A stretch of 33,320 bases of DNA, taken from positions 1 through 33,320 of the IMG/VR virus record IMGVR_UViG_3300014903_000001. One strand, 5' to 3'. The stretch comes from a virus. Positions 23,573 through 30,465 of this stretch are shown one piece after another (position 1 is the first letter of the stretch; each line of letters opens with the position of its first letter). The notes below the pieces were generated by a model. It made no database searches. It saw only the letters and a list, made by a program, of their open reading frames with translations, and had not been told where the DNA came from. Made by a program: the position numbers and the translations under genes.

Positions 23573-23644
23573 ATGTTACGGTTTTTGTTAATTACAATAT
23601 TAATTGCTATGATTTTGCTCTTTTTTGTTGATCCCCTTTTTTAA
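23573..23644 (+). CDS. 23-residue hydrophobic membrane peptide
   Basis: The gene is too short for most gene finders. It starts at ATG 23573 behind a perfect AAGGAGG and encodes MLRFLLITILIAMILLFFVD plus three residues, a single membrane-spanning helix with one positive residue near the N-terminus. It is the last gene of the rightward unit, followed directly by the bidirectional terminator. Size and composition recall type I toxin peptides (Ibs, ShoB, DinQ classes) and small phage membrane proteins that exclude superinfecting phages or modulate lysis. The buried ribosome binding site fits tight control of a harmful peptide. Confidence 0.7.
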   Translation: MLRFLLITILIAMILLFFVDPLF

Positions 23645-23648
23645 ACTA

Positions 23649-23695
23649 AAAAAACCCCCTGAATCATAACTTAATATGTTTTCAGGGGGTTTTTT
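23649..23695. terminator. Bidirectional terminator between early and late units
   Basis: AAAAAACCCCCTGAA (23649-23663) pairs exactly with TTCAGGGGGTTTTTT (23681-23695), a 15-bp stem with A- and T-runs on both sides. It ends the rightward unit (20891-23644) and, on the other strand, the whole late unit whose last gene stops at 23717. Confidence 0.93.
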
Positions 23696-23716
23696 ATTTC
23701 AGGGTTACAAATCTAA

Positions 23717-24118
23717 TTAGGTGGTAGTGTCACTCCACTGTTCAACGTAAACACTTTCATACGACATTGAACCGCTAGAATCGAATGCAGCAAAGGCAGC
23801 AACAGCAGGACCTGAAGCAGCAGCCGACTCAAATACCGCCTGAAATGCCGCTAGATCAAACGGGTCTTGGACCCCAATATCCCAGATTATCACGCCCCTG
23901 ATGGCAGGACCAGACGAATCACTCGTATCAACATAATCAACAAACCCAGAAGTGTTTGCACCATCCGGTCCGACGGTAGCCAGCTCACCACCATTATAGG
24001 TGACCATAATTGCTTCAGCCCAAGCCTGGAAAGCATCTCCCCAAGCACCAGCACCAACATCTGGTGTAAGTACCGTGTTGTCTGGGACGTAAGTAGCAGT
24101 AATTTTAAATCCTAACAT
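23717..24118 (-). CDS. Unknown protein, last gene of the late unit
   Basis: The product has 133 residues with a strong AAGGAGA ribosome binding site. It is acidic, Ala/Ser/Asp-rich with beta-like segments (MLGFKITATYVPDNTVL) and one aromatic helix (WGDAFQAWAEAIMVTYNGG). No signal peptide, membrane segment or lysozyme motif is seen. It follows the holin-like gene and could be an accessory virion protein or belong to the lysis cassette by position. I do not recognise it. Confidence 0.7.
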   Translation of the reverse strand: MLGFKITATYVPDNTVLTPDVGAGAWGDAFQAWAEAIMVTYNGGELATVGPDGANTSGFVDYVDTSDSSGPAIRGVIIWDIGVQDPFDLAAFQAVFESAAASGPAVAAFAAFDSSGSMSYESVYVEQWSDTTT

Positions 24119-24173
24119 TTCAATTTCTCCTTAAAGTTAAATAACTTTTGGTTATAAGACCAGTATAAATATA

Positions 24174-24362
24174 TTATACCCGCCTATTTGGTAGTTTATC
24201 AATCAGCTTGCCGCCTAAAACAAGTAAGGTTGCCAAGGCCGATAGTTCATGGTCAACTGGTACATAACCAAGGCTCATGGCACCAATCAGGGTTAGAACA
24301 ACTGTTATGGGGGTCATGGAGCCTATTAGGGTTGCAACGCCCTGAACTCTATCAATGCTCAT
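24174..24362 (-). CDS. Holin-like protein with two membrane segments
   Basis: The product has 62 residues with a GGAGGAG ribosome binding site; the start overlaps the preceding gene by 11 bases. Two hydrophobic helices, about residues 8-29 (GVATLIGSMTPITVVLTLIG) and 40-52, are joined by a short turn (YVPVDHE), and the C-terminus is basic (KLIDKLPNRRV). This is the usual topology of class II holins. The gene lies after the fibre genes and next to a membrane-anchored coiled-coil protein, as a lysis cassette would. No endolysin is recognisable nearby. Confidence 0.65.
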   Translation of the reverse strand: MSIDRVQGVATLIGSMTPITVVLTLIGAMSLGYVPVDHELSALATLLVLGGKLIDKLPNRRV

Positions 24363-24720
24363 GATTCTCCTCCATTATTTCAACTAATCTTTTGATCACT
24401 CCGACATCTTCTTTGATTTGGCTGGACTGCTCTACTAGGGCAGTTAGTTGTTGGTCCATCTTATTTACTAGGCTTAAGTCAGCTTTGGCGGACAGGGCTG
24501 CTTTATCAGCTTTCCCATCAACTCGATCACCCAACTTAATCATCAGGGTTAAGTCAGCTTTCCCGTTGATTTGAGTTTGCTGGGCAGCTACTGCTTTATT
24601 AATAGGTTCGATGGATGTACCATAATATAGTGTCGCCCAGGCTATTAAGATAGTAAGGAACAACGCCCCAACTTTTGCTAAATTACTCCACGTTATCATA
24701 TTCTTCAACTCCAGTTTCAT
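24352..24720 (-). CDS. Membrane-anchored coiled-coil protein (lysis accessory or spanin-like)
   Basis: The product has 122 residues from ATG 24720, which has AAGGGG upstream; an upstream GTG at 24765 lies inside the preceding gene and is less likely. A membrane helix at about residues 14-33 (LAKVGALFLTILIAWATLYY) follows a short positive N-terminus, so the rest should be periplasmic. The rest is coiled coil with repeated KADL units (NGKADLTLMIKL, DGKADKAALSAKADLSLVNK) and ends ENHEH. Topology matches inner-membrane spanin (Rz-like) and hemolysin XhlA-like accessory proteins. It overlaps the holin-like gene, supporting a lysis role; no outer-membrane spanin partner is evident. Confidence 0.6.
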   Translation of the reverse strand: MKLELKNMITWSNLAKVGALFLTILIAWATLYYGTSIEPINKAVAAQQTQINGKADLTLMIKLGDRVDGKADKAALSAKADLSLVNKMDQQLTALVEQSSQIKEDVGVIKRLVEIMEENHEH

Positions 24721-24734
24721 AATATAGTGTCCCC

Positions 24735-25514
24735 TTAAAGGAAACTTGATTGGGTAGCAAAACACATGTATGTTCCTTTAATACCAAAAGTACCTACTTG
24801 ATCCTGTATGTCAGGACCGTCATCAGCCACAAGACTAAATGTTAGTTTGCATAAGAGGGGGTCATTTTGCTGAGAATATTCTTCAATGATAGCATCTATT
24901 CTTCCTCGTTTATCTGTTAATTCAATATAAAATTCTACATCACCCGAACCATCAGGGTCACTTGTTAGTGGGTTTAGTTGGGCTGTCTTATTCAGTAATA
25001 GAACACCATCTATATTAAACAAAGATAGATTTAAATCTGAGAGATTGTCACTTATATTAGTCCGAACCTTAAGAAACATTGCATATCTTGAAGGCCAAAA
25101 CTGAAAGAAATCAGAATCCCAATATTCAAGGTTTGCTTCCAAATTTAAGGTATCCCACGCACCGTACATAGGTGCTGGGTATTTCATTCTGTATGTAAGA
25201 TCTTCAATTATTGCAGGTTCGTTCAGAAGTGCACCACTTATGAAAATACCTCTTGGGATGGTTTCAACCCATTTAAGGAATTTACCAGACCTTGACTTGA
25301 TTCCATTGTTTTCCCAATAGGCTCCCGTGTGGTTATATGAAATATCCCCACCAGGTACTCCATCAAAAGGGTGTTGTCTGAGATATGCTTCATATAAATA
25401 TTTCCAGTTTTTGTAGAATTGGTGGACAGATGAACCGTAAACCGGAGCACCCATATAGAAGTTATCATTTGGTAGGGCTTGAAAAGCATTGTAATCATCT
25501 TGTATAACTGGCAT
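24735..25514 (-). CDS. Tail-associated protein of unknown function
   Basis: The product has 259 residues, starts MPVIQDDYNAFQALPNDNFY. It is aromatic-rich in the first 140 residues (NWKYLYEAYLRQH, AWDTLNLEANLEYWDSDFFQ) and beta-rich after that (VRTNISDNLSDLNLSLFNI, VEFYIELTDKRGRI), with no membrane segment. It is the last gene of the fibre block before the membrane genes. A receptor-binding or fibre-associated role is possible; I find no glycosidase or peptidase motif. Confidence 0.65.
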   Translation of the reverse strand: MPVIQDDYNAFQALPNDNFYMGAPVYGSSVHQFYKNWKYLYEAYLRQHPFDGVPGGDISYNHTGAYWENNGIKSRSGKFLKWVETIPRGIFISGALLNEPAIIEDLTYRMKYPAPMYGAWDTLNLEANLEYWDSDFFQFWPSRYAMFLKVRTNISDNLSDLNLSLFNIDGVLLLNKTAQLNPLTSDPDGSGDVEFYIELTDKRGRIDAIIEEYSQQNDPLLCKLTFSLVADDGPDIQDQVGTFGIKGTYMCFATQSSFL

Positions 25515-25537
25515 TTTAATTCCTTATTTTTAAATAC

Positions 25538-25567
25538 TTGACTTATAAAACCTGTATGGTGTATAGA
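25538..25567 (+). promoter_or_regulatory. Promoter for the plus-strand lipoprotein gene
   Basis: TTGACT (25538-25543) is followed after 18 bases by TATAGA (25562-25567). It lies 45 bases before the lipoprotein start in the gap 25515-25612, which has no other gene. Its orientation opposes the surrounding late transcription, so expression from this site can occur independently of it. Confidence 0.6.
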
Positions 25568-25612
25568 AGTAAGTAAGGTTTGGTTATTATAACATCACAA
25601 AGGAGAAGAAAG

Positions 25613-26071
25613 ATGAAAAAATTATTATTTGTTTTAGTATTTATTTTACCACTGTACTCATGCGGCGGTGAAGATACTTACTATGGTGACCCCACTATGT
25701 TCCAGTGTGTCGATAAAGTGGGTATCTTCGAGTACTGCCACTGTGAGAACAATTCATATTACTGTAAAGCTAATTACTACTTTACTTGTAATCATAATGC
25801 AGACTATGTAAATGAGTTCCAAGATGTCACCTCTGGGAACTACTGGTACACTGAGTACATATGGACTTGTGTTGATACCCACAGCTTATACACTGCCGAG
25901 TTTTGGCAGGGTTGGTTTGGTCAAAACTATGGGATTTCTAGCCCACCTTTTTACCATAACTCTTTATATTCTGAAGATTATAGGTGTATGGATCTCATGA
26001 TTAAGGTACACAATGCTTCAGGCCGAATCACAGCAGAACTCCAAGAATCTTTTGATTGTGTTACTTATTAA
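25613..26071 (+). CDS. Cysteine-rich lipoprotein (moron-like, possible superinfection exclusion)
   Basis: The product has 152 residues from ATG 25613, behind AAAGGAG; an ATG at 25580 lacks a site and would spoil the signal peptide. The N-terminus KKLLFVLVFILPLYSCGGED is a type II signal peptide with lipobox LYSC. The mature part is very rich in Tyr, Trp and Phe and has eight more cysteines, an even number that suits disulfides in the periplasm or outer membrane surface. It has its own promoter and terminator and runs against the late genes. Phage lipoproteins such as T5 Llp block receptors; that role is a hypothesis here. No known domain is recognised. Confidence 0.85.
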   Translation: MKKLLFVLVFILPLYSCGGEDTYYGDPTMFQCVDKVGIFEYCHCENNSYYCKANYYFTCNHNADYVNEFQDVTSGNYWYTEYIWTCVDTHSLYTAEFWQGWFGQNYGISSPPFYHNSLYSEDYRCMDLMIKVHNASGRITAELQESFDCVTY

Positions 26072-27117
26072 GGTTTGAATTCCACCCGGACTTGCGGGTG
26101 GAAACCTTTATTTTCATAATCTACAAGCCATAAGTAATTCTGGATCGGGATATATCGGTTGTTCTGGGACACGTTCTCTACTTCAATACGGAATTCATGG
26201 TCAGTTCCTTTGATAGCATCAGCAAGTTTATAGATAAGTTTACGATACCTTGGGTGATCTCGATTACCCTCTGCAATAACAGAGACACTATTAGTTGGTG
26301 GTTTACCATCCGCAACTAACCGCACATCAAATAACTGAGTCCCTAAGACTGAGGCTTCTGTCTGTACTTCTGAGGTGGTATTTCCCAAATTAGAATCAAA
26401 ATACTCAATTGTACCTTTTAACATGACATACACATTTACGTAGTTTGCCCACTCAGGGACACTTAGGATGAAAGTATCAGGATCAGTTGCTCTGTTAGTG
26501 CAGTATAGGTGGGCTGCAACATTTGAAGTTAATTCTGAAGGGAGGGGGTTAAAGAGTCTCCACCACATATCTGTACCATCATCAGTGAATTCACGAGCAA
26601 CTTGAAATAGGTAATCCTCACCAAAAAATGTCATAAACATAGGTTGCTGCTCAGTAAAATCAAGAAGAGGGTTTGCAGTTTCTATGTTATTTGTTTTAAT
26701 TATTGTGGTAGTTGAGCCACCTGAGTATGCCGTTATGGATATTGGAGCACCAACTCCAGATGCCCCCGCTCTCATCTCTTTCATACATGCAAAATCTACA
26801 GTGTTTGTCAGGAAATTGTTCATGGGGTTTAGCATGATATTTTTAATCCCTGAAGATCCTAGGCCATCTAATACCATGTGAGGTTCAGTAGTGTGCCCTA
26901 TGATGTGTGATTCATAAAAGGGTATAGTGTAACCAGGGTCATGATCGTGACCTGTACCAGGAGTCCCCTCGATGTCTGTACCTGTTGCTATTTCAGCTAA
27001 ACCATTGATATTCTCAGCAAGGTCTTGAATGACATTACTATTTATAGTCTCATCCCCTTCAATACCAATAAAATCATTCTGAGAGTACTCGTGGTTTTCG
27101 GCATGTTTAATTGTCAT
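26068..27117 (-). CDS. Tail fibre-like protein with HDH motif
   Basis: The product has 349 residues. The N-terminal 45 residues are helical (NSNVIQDLAENINGLAEIA), then GTGHDHDPG at about residues 54-62 resembles the metal-binding HxH motif found in trimeric phage fibres. The remainder is beta-rich. Its ATG overlaps the stop of the preceding fibre gene by one base, and its 3' end overlaps the convergent lipoprotein gene by four bases; its last codons contain that gene's terminator hairpin. A receptor-binding or fibre role is inferred from composition and context. Confidence 0.7.
   Translation of the reverse strand: MTIKHAENHEYSQNDFIGIEGDETINSNVIQDLAENINGLAEIATGTDIEGTPGTGHDHDPGYTIPFYESHIIGHTTEPHMVLDGLGSSGIKNIMLNPMNNFLTNTVDFACMKEMRAGASGVGAPISITAYSGGSTTTIIKTNNIETANPLLDFTEQQPMFMTFFGEDYLFQVAREFTDDGTDMWWRLFNPLPSELTSNVAAHLYCTNRATDPDTFILSVPEWANYVNVYVMLKGTIEYFDSNLGNTTSEVQTEASVLGTQLFDVRLVADGKPPTNSVSVIAEGNRDHPRYRKLIYKLADAIKGTDHEFRIEVENVSQNNRYIPIQNYLWLVDYENKGFHPQVRVEFKP
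26071..26114 (+). terminator. Terminator of the lipoprotein gene
   Basis: TTCCACCCG (26080-26088) pairs exactly with CGGGTGGAA (26095-26103) around GACTTG, with AGGT (26071-26074) and ACCT (26104-26107) adding an outer stem across a bulge, followed by TTTATTTT. It starts at the stop codon of the lipoprotein gene and lies within the 3' coding end of the convergent fibre gene. Confidence 0.85.
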
Positions 27118-27956
27118 TATTTATCCAATCTTCCATATGTCGAAATATTAGGACCAGAAGTTGTGTCACCATACCATTGACTGAAAGGTCTTAGACCAAC
27201 ACCAACACCAGGAGCTATAACTTTATAGGTTATATCTATAGCCAATAGTCTGTCGTAGTTGGTATCTTCTGCTGGGACATCAAAGGTAAAGTTAATTACC
27301 TGGCCTGCAAGAGGTGTGGGATTAAAAGGGAATGTGGCTGATTCATCAGAATCTATTTCAGTAAATGTACCAGTTTGTGGGTCTACTGTATAAAGGTAAG
27401 CCTTAGCTTGCCCCACATCACCAAGAACAGATGTATAACCAATCATAGGTGGTAAAATTATCTTTTCGATATCATTAGTACATCTAAAAATACATTTTGT
27501 TGTAAGAATATCATTAAAATTAAATGCAAGTGTTCCTGAAGGGCTTATAATCCCTTGTCTGATAACTTGGAATTTAGCATAATCTACATCATAGTCTGTA
27601 GCAACTGATATATTAAATTCATATAAAGGTGGGAAATAAAGCCCACAAGACCGTTCAATGTGTACCGACCTCCCATCCCTACCATGGTTATGCCCCTCCA
27701 CTGTTTGTTCCTGTGTGGGGGCAATAGGCCCATCTGTGAGGAATTCATACAAGGTAGATAAGTGTGCCATCATGTCAAGAGCTATGTCAGTACTAAAAGG
27801 ATAATCCTCAGCCATACGTTCATCTATGATACCATCCATGTATTCAGCATCTTCAAAGATAGCAAACTGATCCAACGAGGTTGAAGTGCCTGTCAGGGAT
27901 GCAAGCCCACCACCTAATGCGGTTGACCCTAATGTGGTTGAACCTAATGTTGACAT
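27117..27956 (-). CDS. Tail fibre-like protein with HNH-containing GHNHGRDG motif
   Basis: The product has 279 residues. The N-terminus is a short low-complexity repeat (STLGSTTLGSTALGGG). A helical part (DIALDMMAHLSTLYEFLTDG) is followed by TVEGHNHGRDGRS at about residues 84-96, an HxH motif of the kind common in phage fibre proteins; it is not an HNH nuclease. The rest is beta-rich. The next gene (349 residues) has the same order of helix and HxH motif near residue 56, so they may be related or form a complex. Confidence 0.7.
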   Translation of the reverse strand: MSTLGSTTLGSTALGGGLASLTGTSTSLDQFAIFEDAEYMDGIIDERMAEDYPFSTDIALDMMAHLSTLYEFLTDGPIAPTQEQTVEGHNHGRDGRSVHIERSCGLYFPPLYEFNISVATDYDVDYAKFQVIRQGIISPSGTLAFNFNDILTTKCIFRCTNDIEKIILPPMIGYTSVLGDVGQAKAYLYTVDPQTGTFTEIDSDESATFPFNPTPLAGQVINFTFDVPAEDTNYDRLLAIDITYKVIAPGVGVGLRPFSQWYGDTTSGPNISTYGRLDK

Positions 27957-27975
27957 GTGATTTCCTTTTTAAAAT

Positions 27976-28010
27976 ATTCTACAGGTAAAATACTACCCTA
28001 CCTATAGAAT
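27976..28010 (-). terminator. Hairpin between spike and fibre genes
   Basis: ATTCTACAGGTA (27976-27987) pairs with TACCTATAGAAT (27999-28010) at 11 of 12 positions around an 11-base loop. On the minus strand it is followed by ATTTTAAAAAGG, a short U-rich run. It lies in the 81-base gap after the beta-helix spike gene, and may attenuate transcription or protect mRNA. Confidence 0.45.
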
Positions 28011-28037
28011 ATATAGAAGGATTATTGTAAATTTCTT

Positions 28038-29279
28038 TTATAAAACCTCTAAGAATCCATCATCTGTAACAGGGCTCCATTTCAGATAACCCCTAAAAGT
28101 ACCAGAAGACGGTGTATCCGTTGTGCTGTAAGTCATTCTGAGGTAGGTAGGTGTACCATCACCCTTCTGACCTACGATAACTTCAGTCTGAGGTTCTTTC
28201 CAAGCTGCATTCTCACTTATAAATCCGTTAGCACCTGACTGGTAATCTAGGATTTCATCTGAGGCAGCATTACGTGTTATCAATGATCCAGCAGGTGCAT
28301 TACTTAGGTCTAAAGTGGTGACTTTGCTGATAGGTGTACTTGTAGACCCATCCCAAATATCCAGATAGAAGTCTGTGATGTTAGATGATAAAGCAACTAA
28401 AATCTGTATGTGTACCTTAGACAGCTTTACAGAACCATAAATCTGAGCCACGTTGTAAGACTTGGTTTCGTTCGAGGCATCAATGGAAGCTAAACTTGTA
28501 GCCACATTATGGAACGTGAAGTTCGACCATTCATTTGCCAAGTCGATGTCTCTTGATTTACCATCACCAATACCAGAGTTACAGTCTTTAACAGTCCAAC
28601 CTGAAACGCCAGAGGCTAAATGATAACCTCCAAGGCCACAACCTATGGTAAAGCATCTATCTAAGACACCAAAAGTACTGGCATTGTTGACGTAGATGCC
28701 ATATGATGCATTATCACCTGCAACTCCACATTCTTTAGCTGTGATCTTAGTACCTTTTATGTCAATACCCCTACCACCAGCTTTAATACCTGCAACCTTA
28801 CAGTTGAATAAGTCAAGGACTGCACCAGCTGCTAGAATACCTGTAGAGCTTGCATCACCTAAAACGATAGTATCACCTAAATAGCAACCAGTGCCTGTAA
28901 TATTAACACCGATTTCATCTGCTGATGGCATCACTGTAACAGGACCACACAAACAGCAGTAGTCACCGCTGAGTAGAATACCAGTACCAGAGGCAGGGTT
29001 AATCACCGAACCTAGGTCACAATGGATGTCACAGCCATCAATGGCTAATTCCAGCCCTGATTCAGTGTAAGTTCCAGCAGCAAGTTTAATACAGTCACCT
29101 TCAGCCAACTGAGCAATAGCAGCACCTATAGTCTTAAAAGGTACATATGTACTTTTACCAGTGTTTTCATCATCACCAACCGATTGATTTACATAGTAGA
29201 TATCACCAGTTGTTTGATCTATTCGGGCTACTTCTTTAGGTGTGTAACCACACCCGCCACTTTTACCGTAGTTTCCCAT
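28038..29279 (-). CDS. Tail spike with right-handed beta-helix
   Basis: The product has 413 residues. After MGNYGKSGGCGYTPKEVA comes the usual beta-helix entry YVNQSVGDDENTGKSTYVPF-KTIGAAIAQLAEGDCIKLAAGTY, with short repeated turns rich in Gly, Asn and Cys through about residue 245 (pectate-lyase/tailspike fold). The C-terminal 150 residues are a separate beta domain (receptor-binding or trimerisation). Such spikes bind, and sometimes cut, cell-surface polysaccharide; catalytic residues cannot be picked out by eye. Its first eleven residues nearly match those of the upstream protein (30089-29283), suggesting a shared docking peptide. Confidence 0.8.
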   Translation of the reverse strand: MGNYGKSGGCGYTPKEVARIDQTTGDIYYVNQSVGDDENTGKSTYVPFKTIGAAIAQLAEGDCIKLAAGTYTESGLELAIDGCDIHCDLGSVINPASGTGILLSGDYCCLCGPVTVMPSADEIGVNITGTGCYLGDTIVLGDASSTGILAAGAVLDLFNCKVAGIKAGGRGIDIKGTKITAKECGVAGDNASYGIYVNNASTFGVLDRCFTIGCGLGGYHLASGVSGWTVKDCNSGIGDGKSRDIDLANEWSNFTFHNVATSLASIDASNETKSYNVAQIYGSVKLSKVHIQILVALSSNITDFYLDIWDGSTSTPISKVTTLDLSNAPAGSLITRNAASDEILDYQSGANGFISENAAWKEPQTEVIVGQKGDGTPTYLRMTYSTTDTPSSGTFRGYLKWSPVTDDGFLEVL

Positions 29280-29282
29280 TGT

Positions 29283-30089
29283 TTACCCCTCATACCCATG
29301 TATACCATAGTAGAAGTCCACTGTTTTAGCTGATTCCCCAAGTGTCATGCACTGTGCCCAAATCTTGGCATCGAAATCTATACGGGGCATCTGAATTTCA
29401 ATGGGGCCGCTATCAATCTGATTTGATTGAGCTTTTATGACTACTTCGGTTAAAAATACTCGTGCTGCGGATTCACCCTGATAGAACCTAACAAAGGTTA
29501 CGGCAGTTGTACTGACATCATCAACCATCATTCTATGAGCATCACCTTTCACGAACCCTTGGGTTGTAGTGTCCTCGGAACCATGGATAAGAACAAAGTT
29601 ACCATAATCACTAGTGCCACCTAGGAGCTGAAAAGCCACCACGCCAGGACCTATTCTATCAGCAACATGTACCTCAAGATCAGGGGTTACAGCTGCTCCA
29701 AACCAATACTCAGAGCTATGATTATGTCTGTCATTCTCAGCTATCCCATAACTGAGAGAATTAGGTACACCTAAAAGGCCATTACCTGGGGCTAAATCCA
29801 TCTTATTGGTTTCAGTCTTGATAGATTGTATCTTATCAGTCTCTGTGAGGATAGACGGGATCTTATCTGTCTCTGTTTTGATATCAGGTAGAAGGTCTGT
29901 GTCTAGCTTAATATCAGGTATTTTGTCAGTTTCAGTGACAATAGAATCTATCTTGTCTGTGTCCTCAATAATAGAGGGGATCTTATCTGTCTCGGTCTTG
30001 ATGGCAGGTAGGAGATCCGTATCTGTCTCTATGTCATCAAGTTGCTGTTGGTTTATACCACAGCCACCACTTTTACCATAGTTTGCCAT
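29283..30089 (-). CDS. Tail fibre protein with decapeptide repeat stalk
   Basis: The product has 268 residues. It begins MANYGKSGGCGIN, then residues 20-99 are eight exact-length ten-residue repeats of the form I-x-T-E-T-D-K-I-P-S, probably a helical or triple-stranded stalk. The C-terminal 165 residues are beta-rich (globular tip). Its start overlaps the preceding stop by one base. The opening NYGKSGGCG is shared with the next gene (29279), which points to a common attachment point on the tail. The likely role is a fibre or adaptor. Confidence 0.78.
   Translation of the reverse strand: MANYGKSGGCGINQQQLDDIETDTDLLPAIKTETDKIPSIIEDTDKIDSIVTETDKIPDIKLDTDLLPDIKTETDKIPSILTETDKIQSIKTETNKMDLAPGNGLLGVPNSLSYGIAENDRHNHSSEYWFGAAVTPDLEVHVADRIGPGVVAFQLLGGTSDYGNFVLIHGSEDTTTQGFVKGDAHRMMVDDVSTTAVTFVRFYQGESAARVFLTEVVIKAQSNQIDSGPIEIQMPRIDFDAKIWAQCMTLGESAKTVDFYYGIHGYEG
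29793..30032 (-). repeat. Eight tandem 30-bp coding repeats (decapeptide stalk)
   Basis: The codons for residues 20-99 of the 268-residue fibre protein form eight consecutive 30-bp units encoding IxTETDKIPS-like decapeptides. The DNA copies are diverged, so the repeat is maintained at the protein level. Slippage between copies could change stalk length. Confidence 0.85.
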
Positions 30090-30436
30090 TATCTTTTTAC
30101 CCCCATGCTTAAGGTTACATCAATAACGCCAACTACATCTGAGATGGTGGCCTTGATGAAGTTAGAACCTTTGACATCATCAATATCAACCCCAGAAACC
30201 TCATCCTCATCGGCTGGTTGCGTCCCTGATGCTAGTTCAAGCACTAAGCCTGTAGTTACCCCCACCATAGGCAGCAATGACCATACAACACCATCTAGGG
30301 AACGGTAGAAGGATATTTTGCAAGTTCCTACACCCGTCTTCACGAAGTCCAAGTAGATCTTAGTGTACTCACTGATGTTGTAGGTTTTTGATCCAGCAGT
30401 GGTCTGGTTCTTAAATAAGTCGATTTTAGTTTCCAT
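30089..30436 (-). CDS. Small beta-rich tail protein
   Basis: The product has 115 residues, starts METKIDLFKNQTTAGSKTY and is made of beta strands with the look of a carbohydrate-binding or fibre-knob domain (YLDFVKTGVGTCKISFYRSL, then DGVVWSLLPMVG). It has an AGGAGG ribosome binding site and lies between two fibre-type genes. Its size suggests a fibre assembly or decoration unit. No family recognised. Confidence 0.7.
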   Translation of the reverse strand: METKIDLFKNQTTAGSKTYNISEYTKIYLDFVKTGVGTCKISFYRSLDGVVWSLLPMVGVTTGLVLELASGTQPADEDEVSGVDIDDVKGSNFIKATISDVVGVIDVTLSMGVKR

Positions 30437-30465
30437 TTTAAATCCTCCTTGTAGGTATTACTTTA

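Noticed and set aside
25613-26071. Outer-membrane spanin (Rz1-like)
   Set aside because: It is a lipoprotein but too long and cysteine-rich, not Pro-rich, and is transcribed separately on the opposite strand from the lysis genes.
27660-27720. HNH endonuclease from the GHNHGRDG segment
   Set aside because: The context lacks the beta-beta-alpha metal fold pattern, and the protein lies in a fibre block where HxH motifs bind metal in trimeric fibres.
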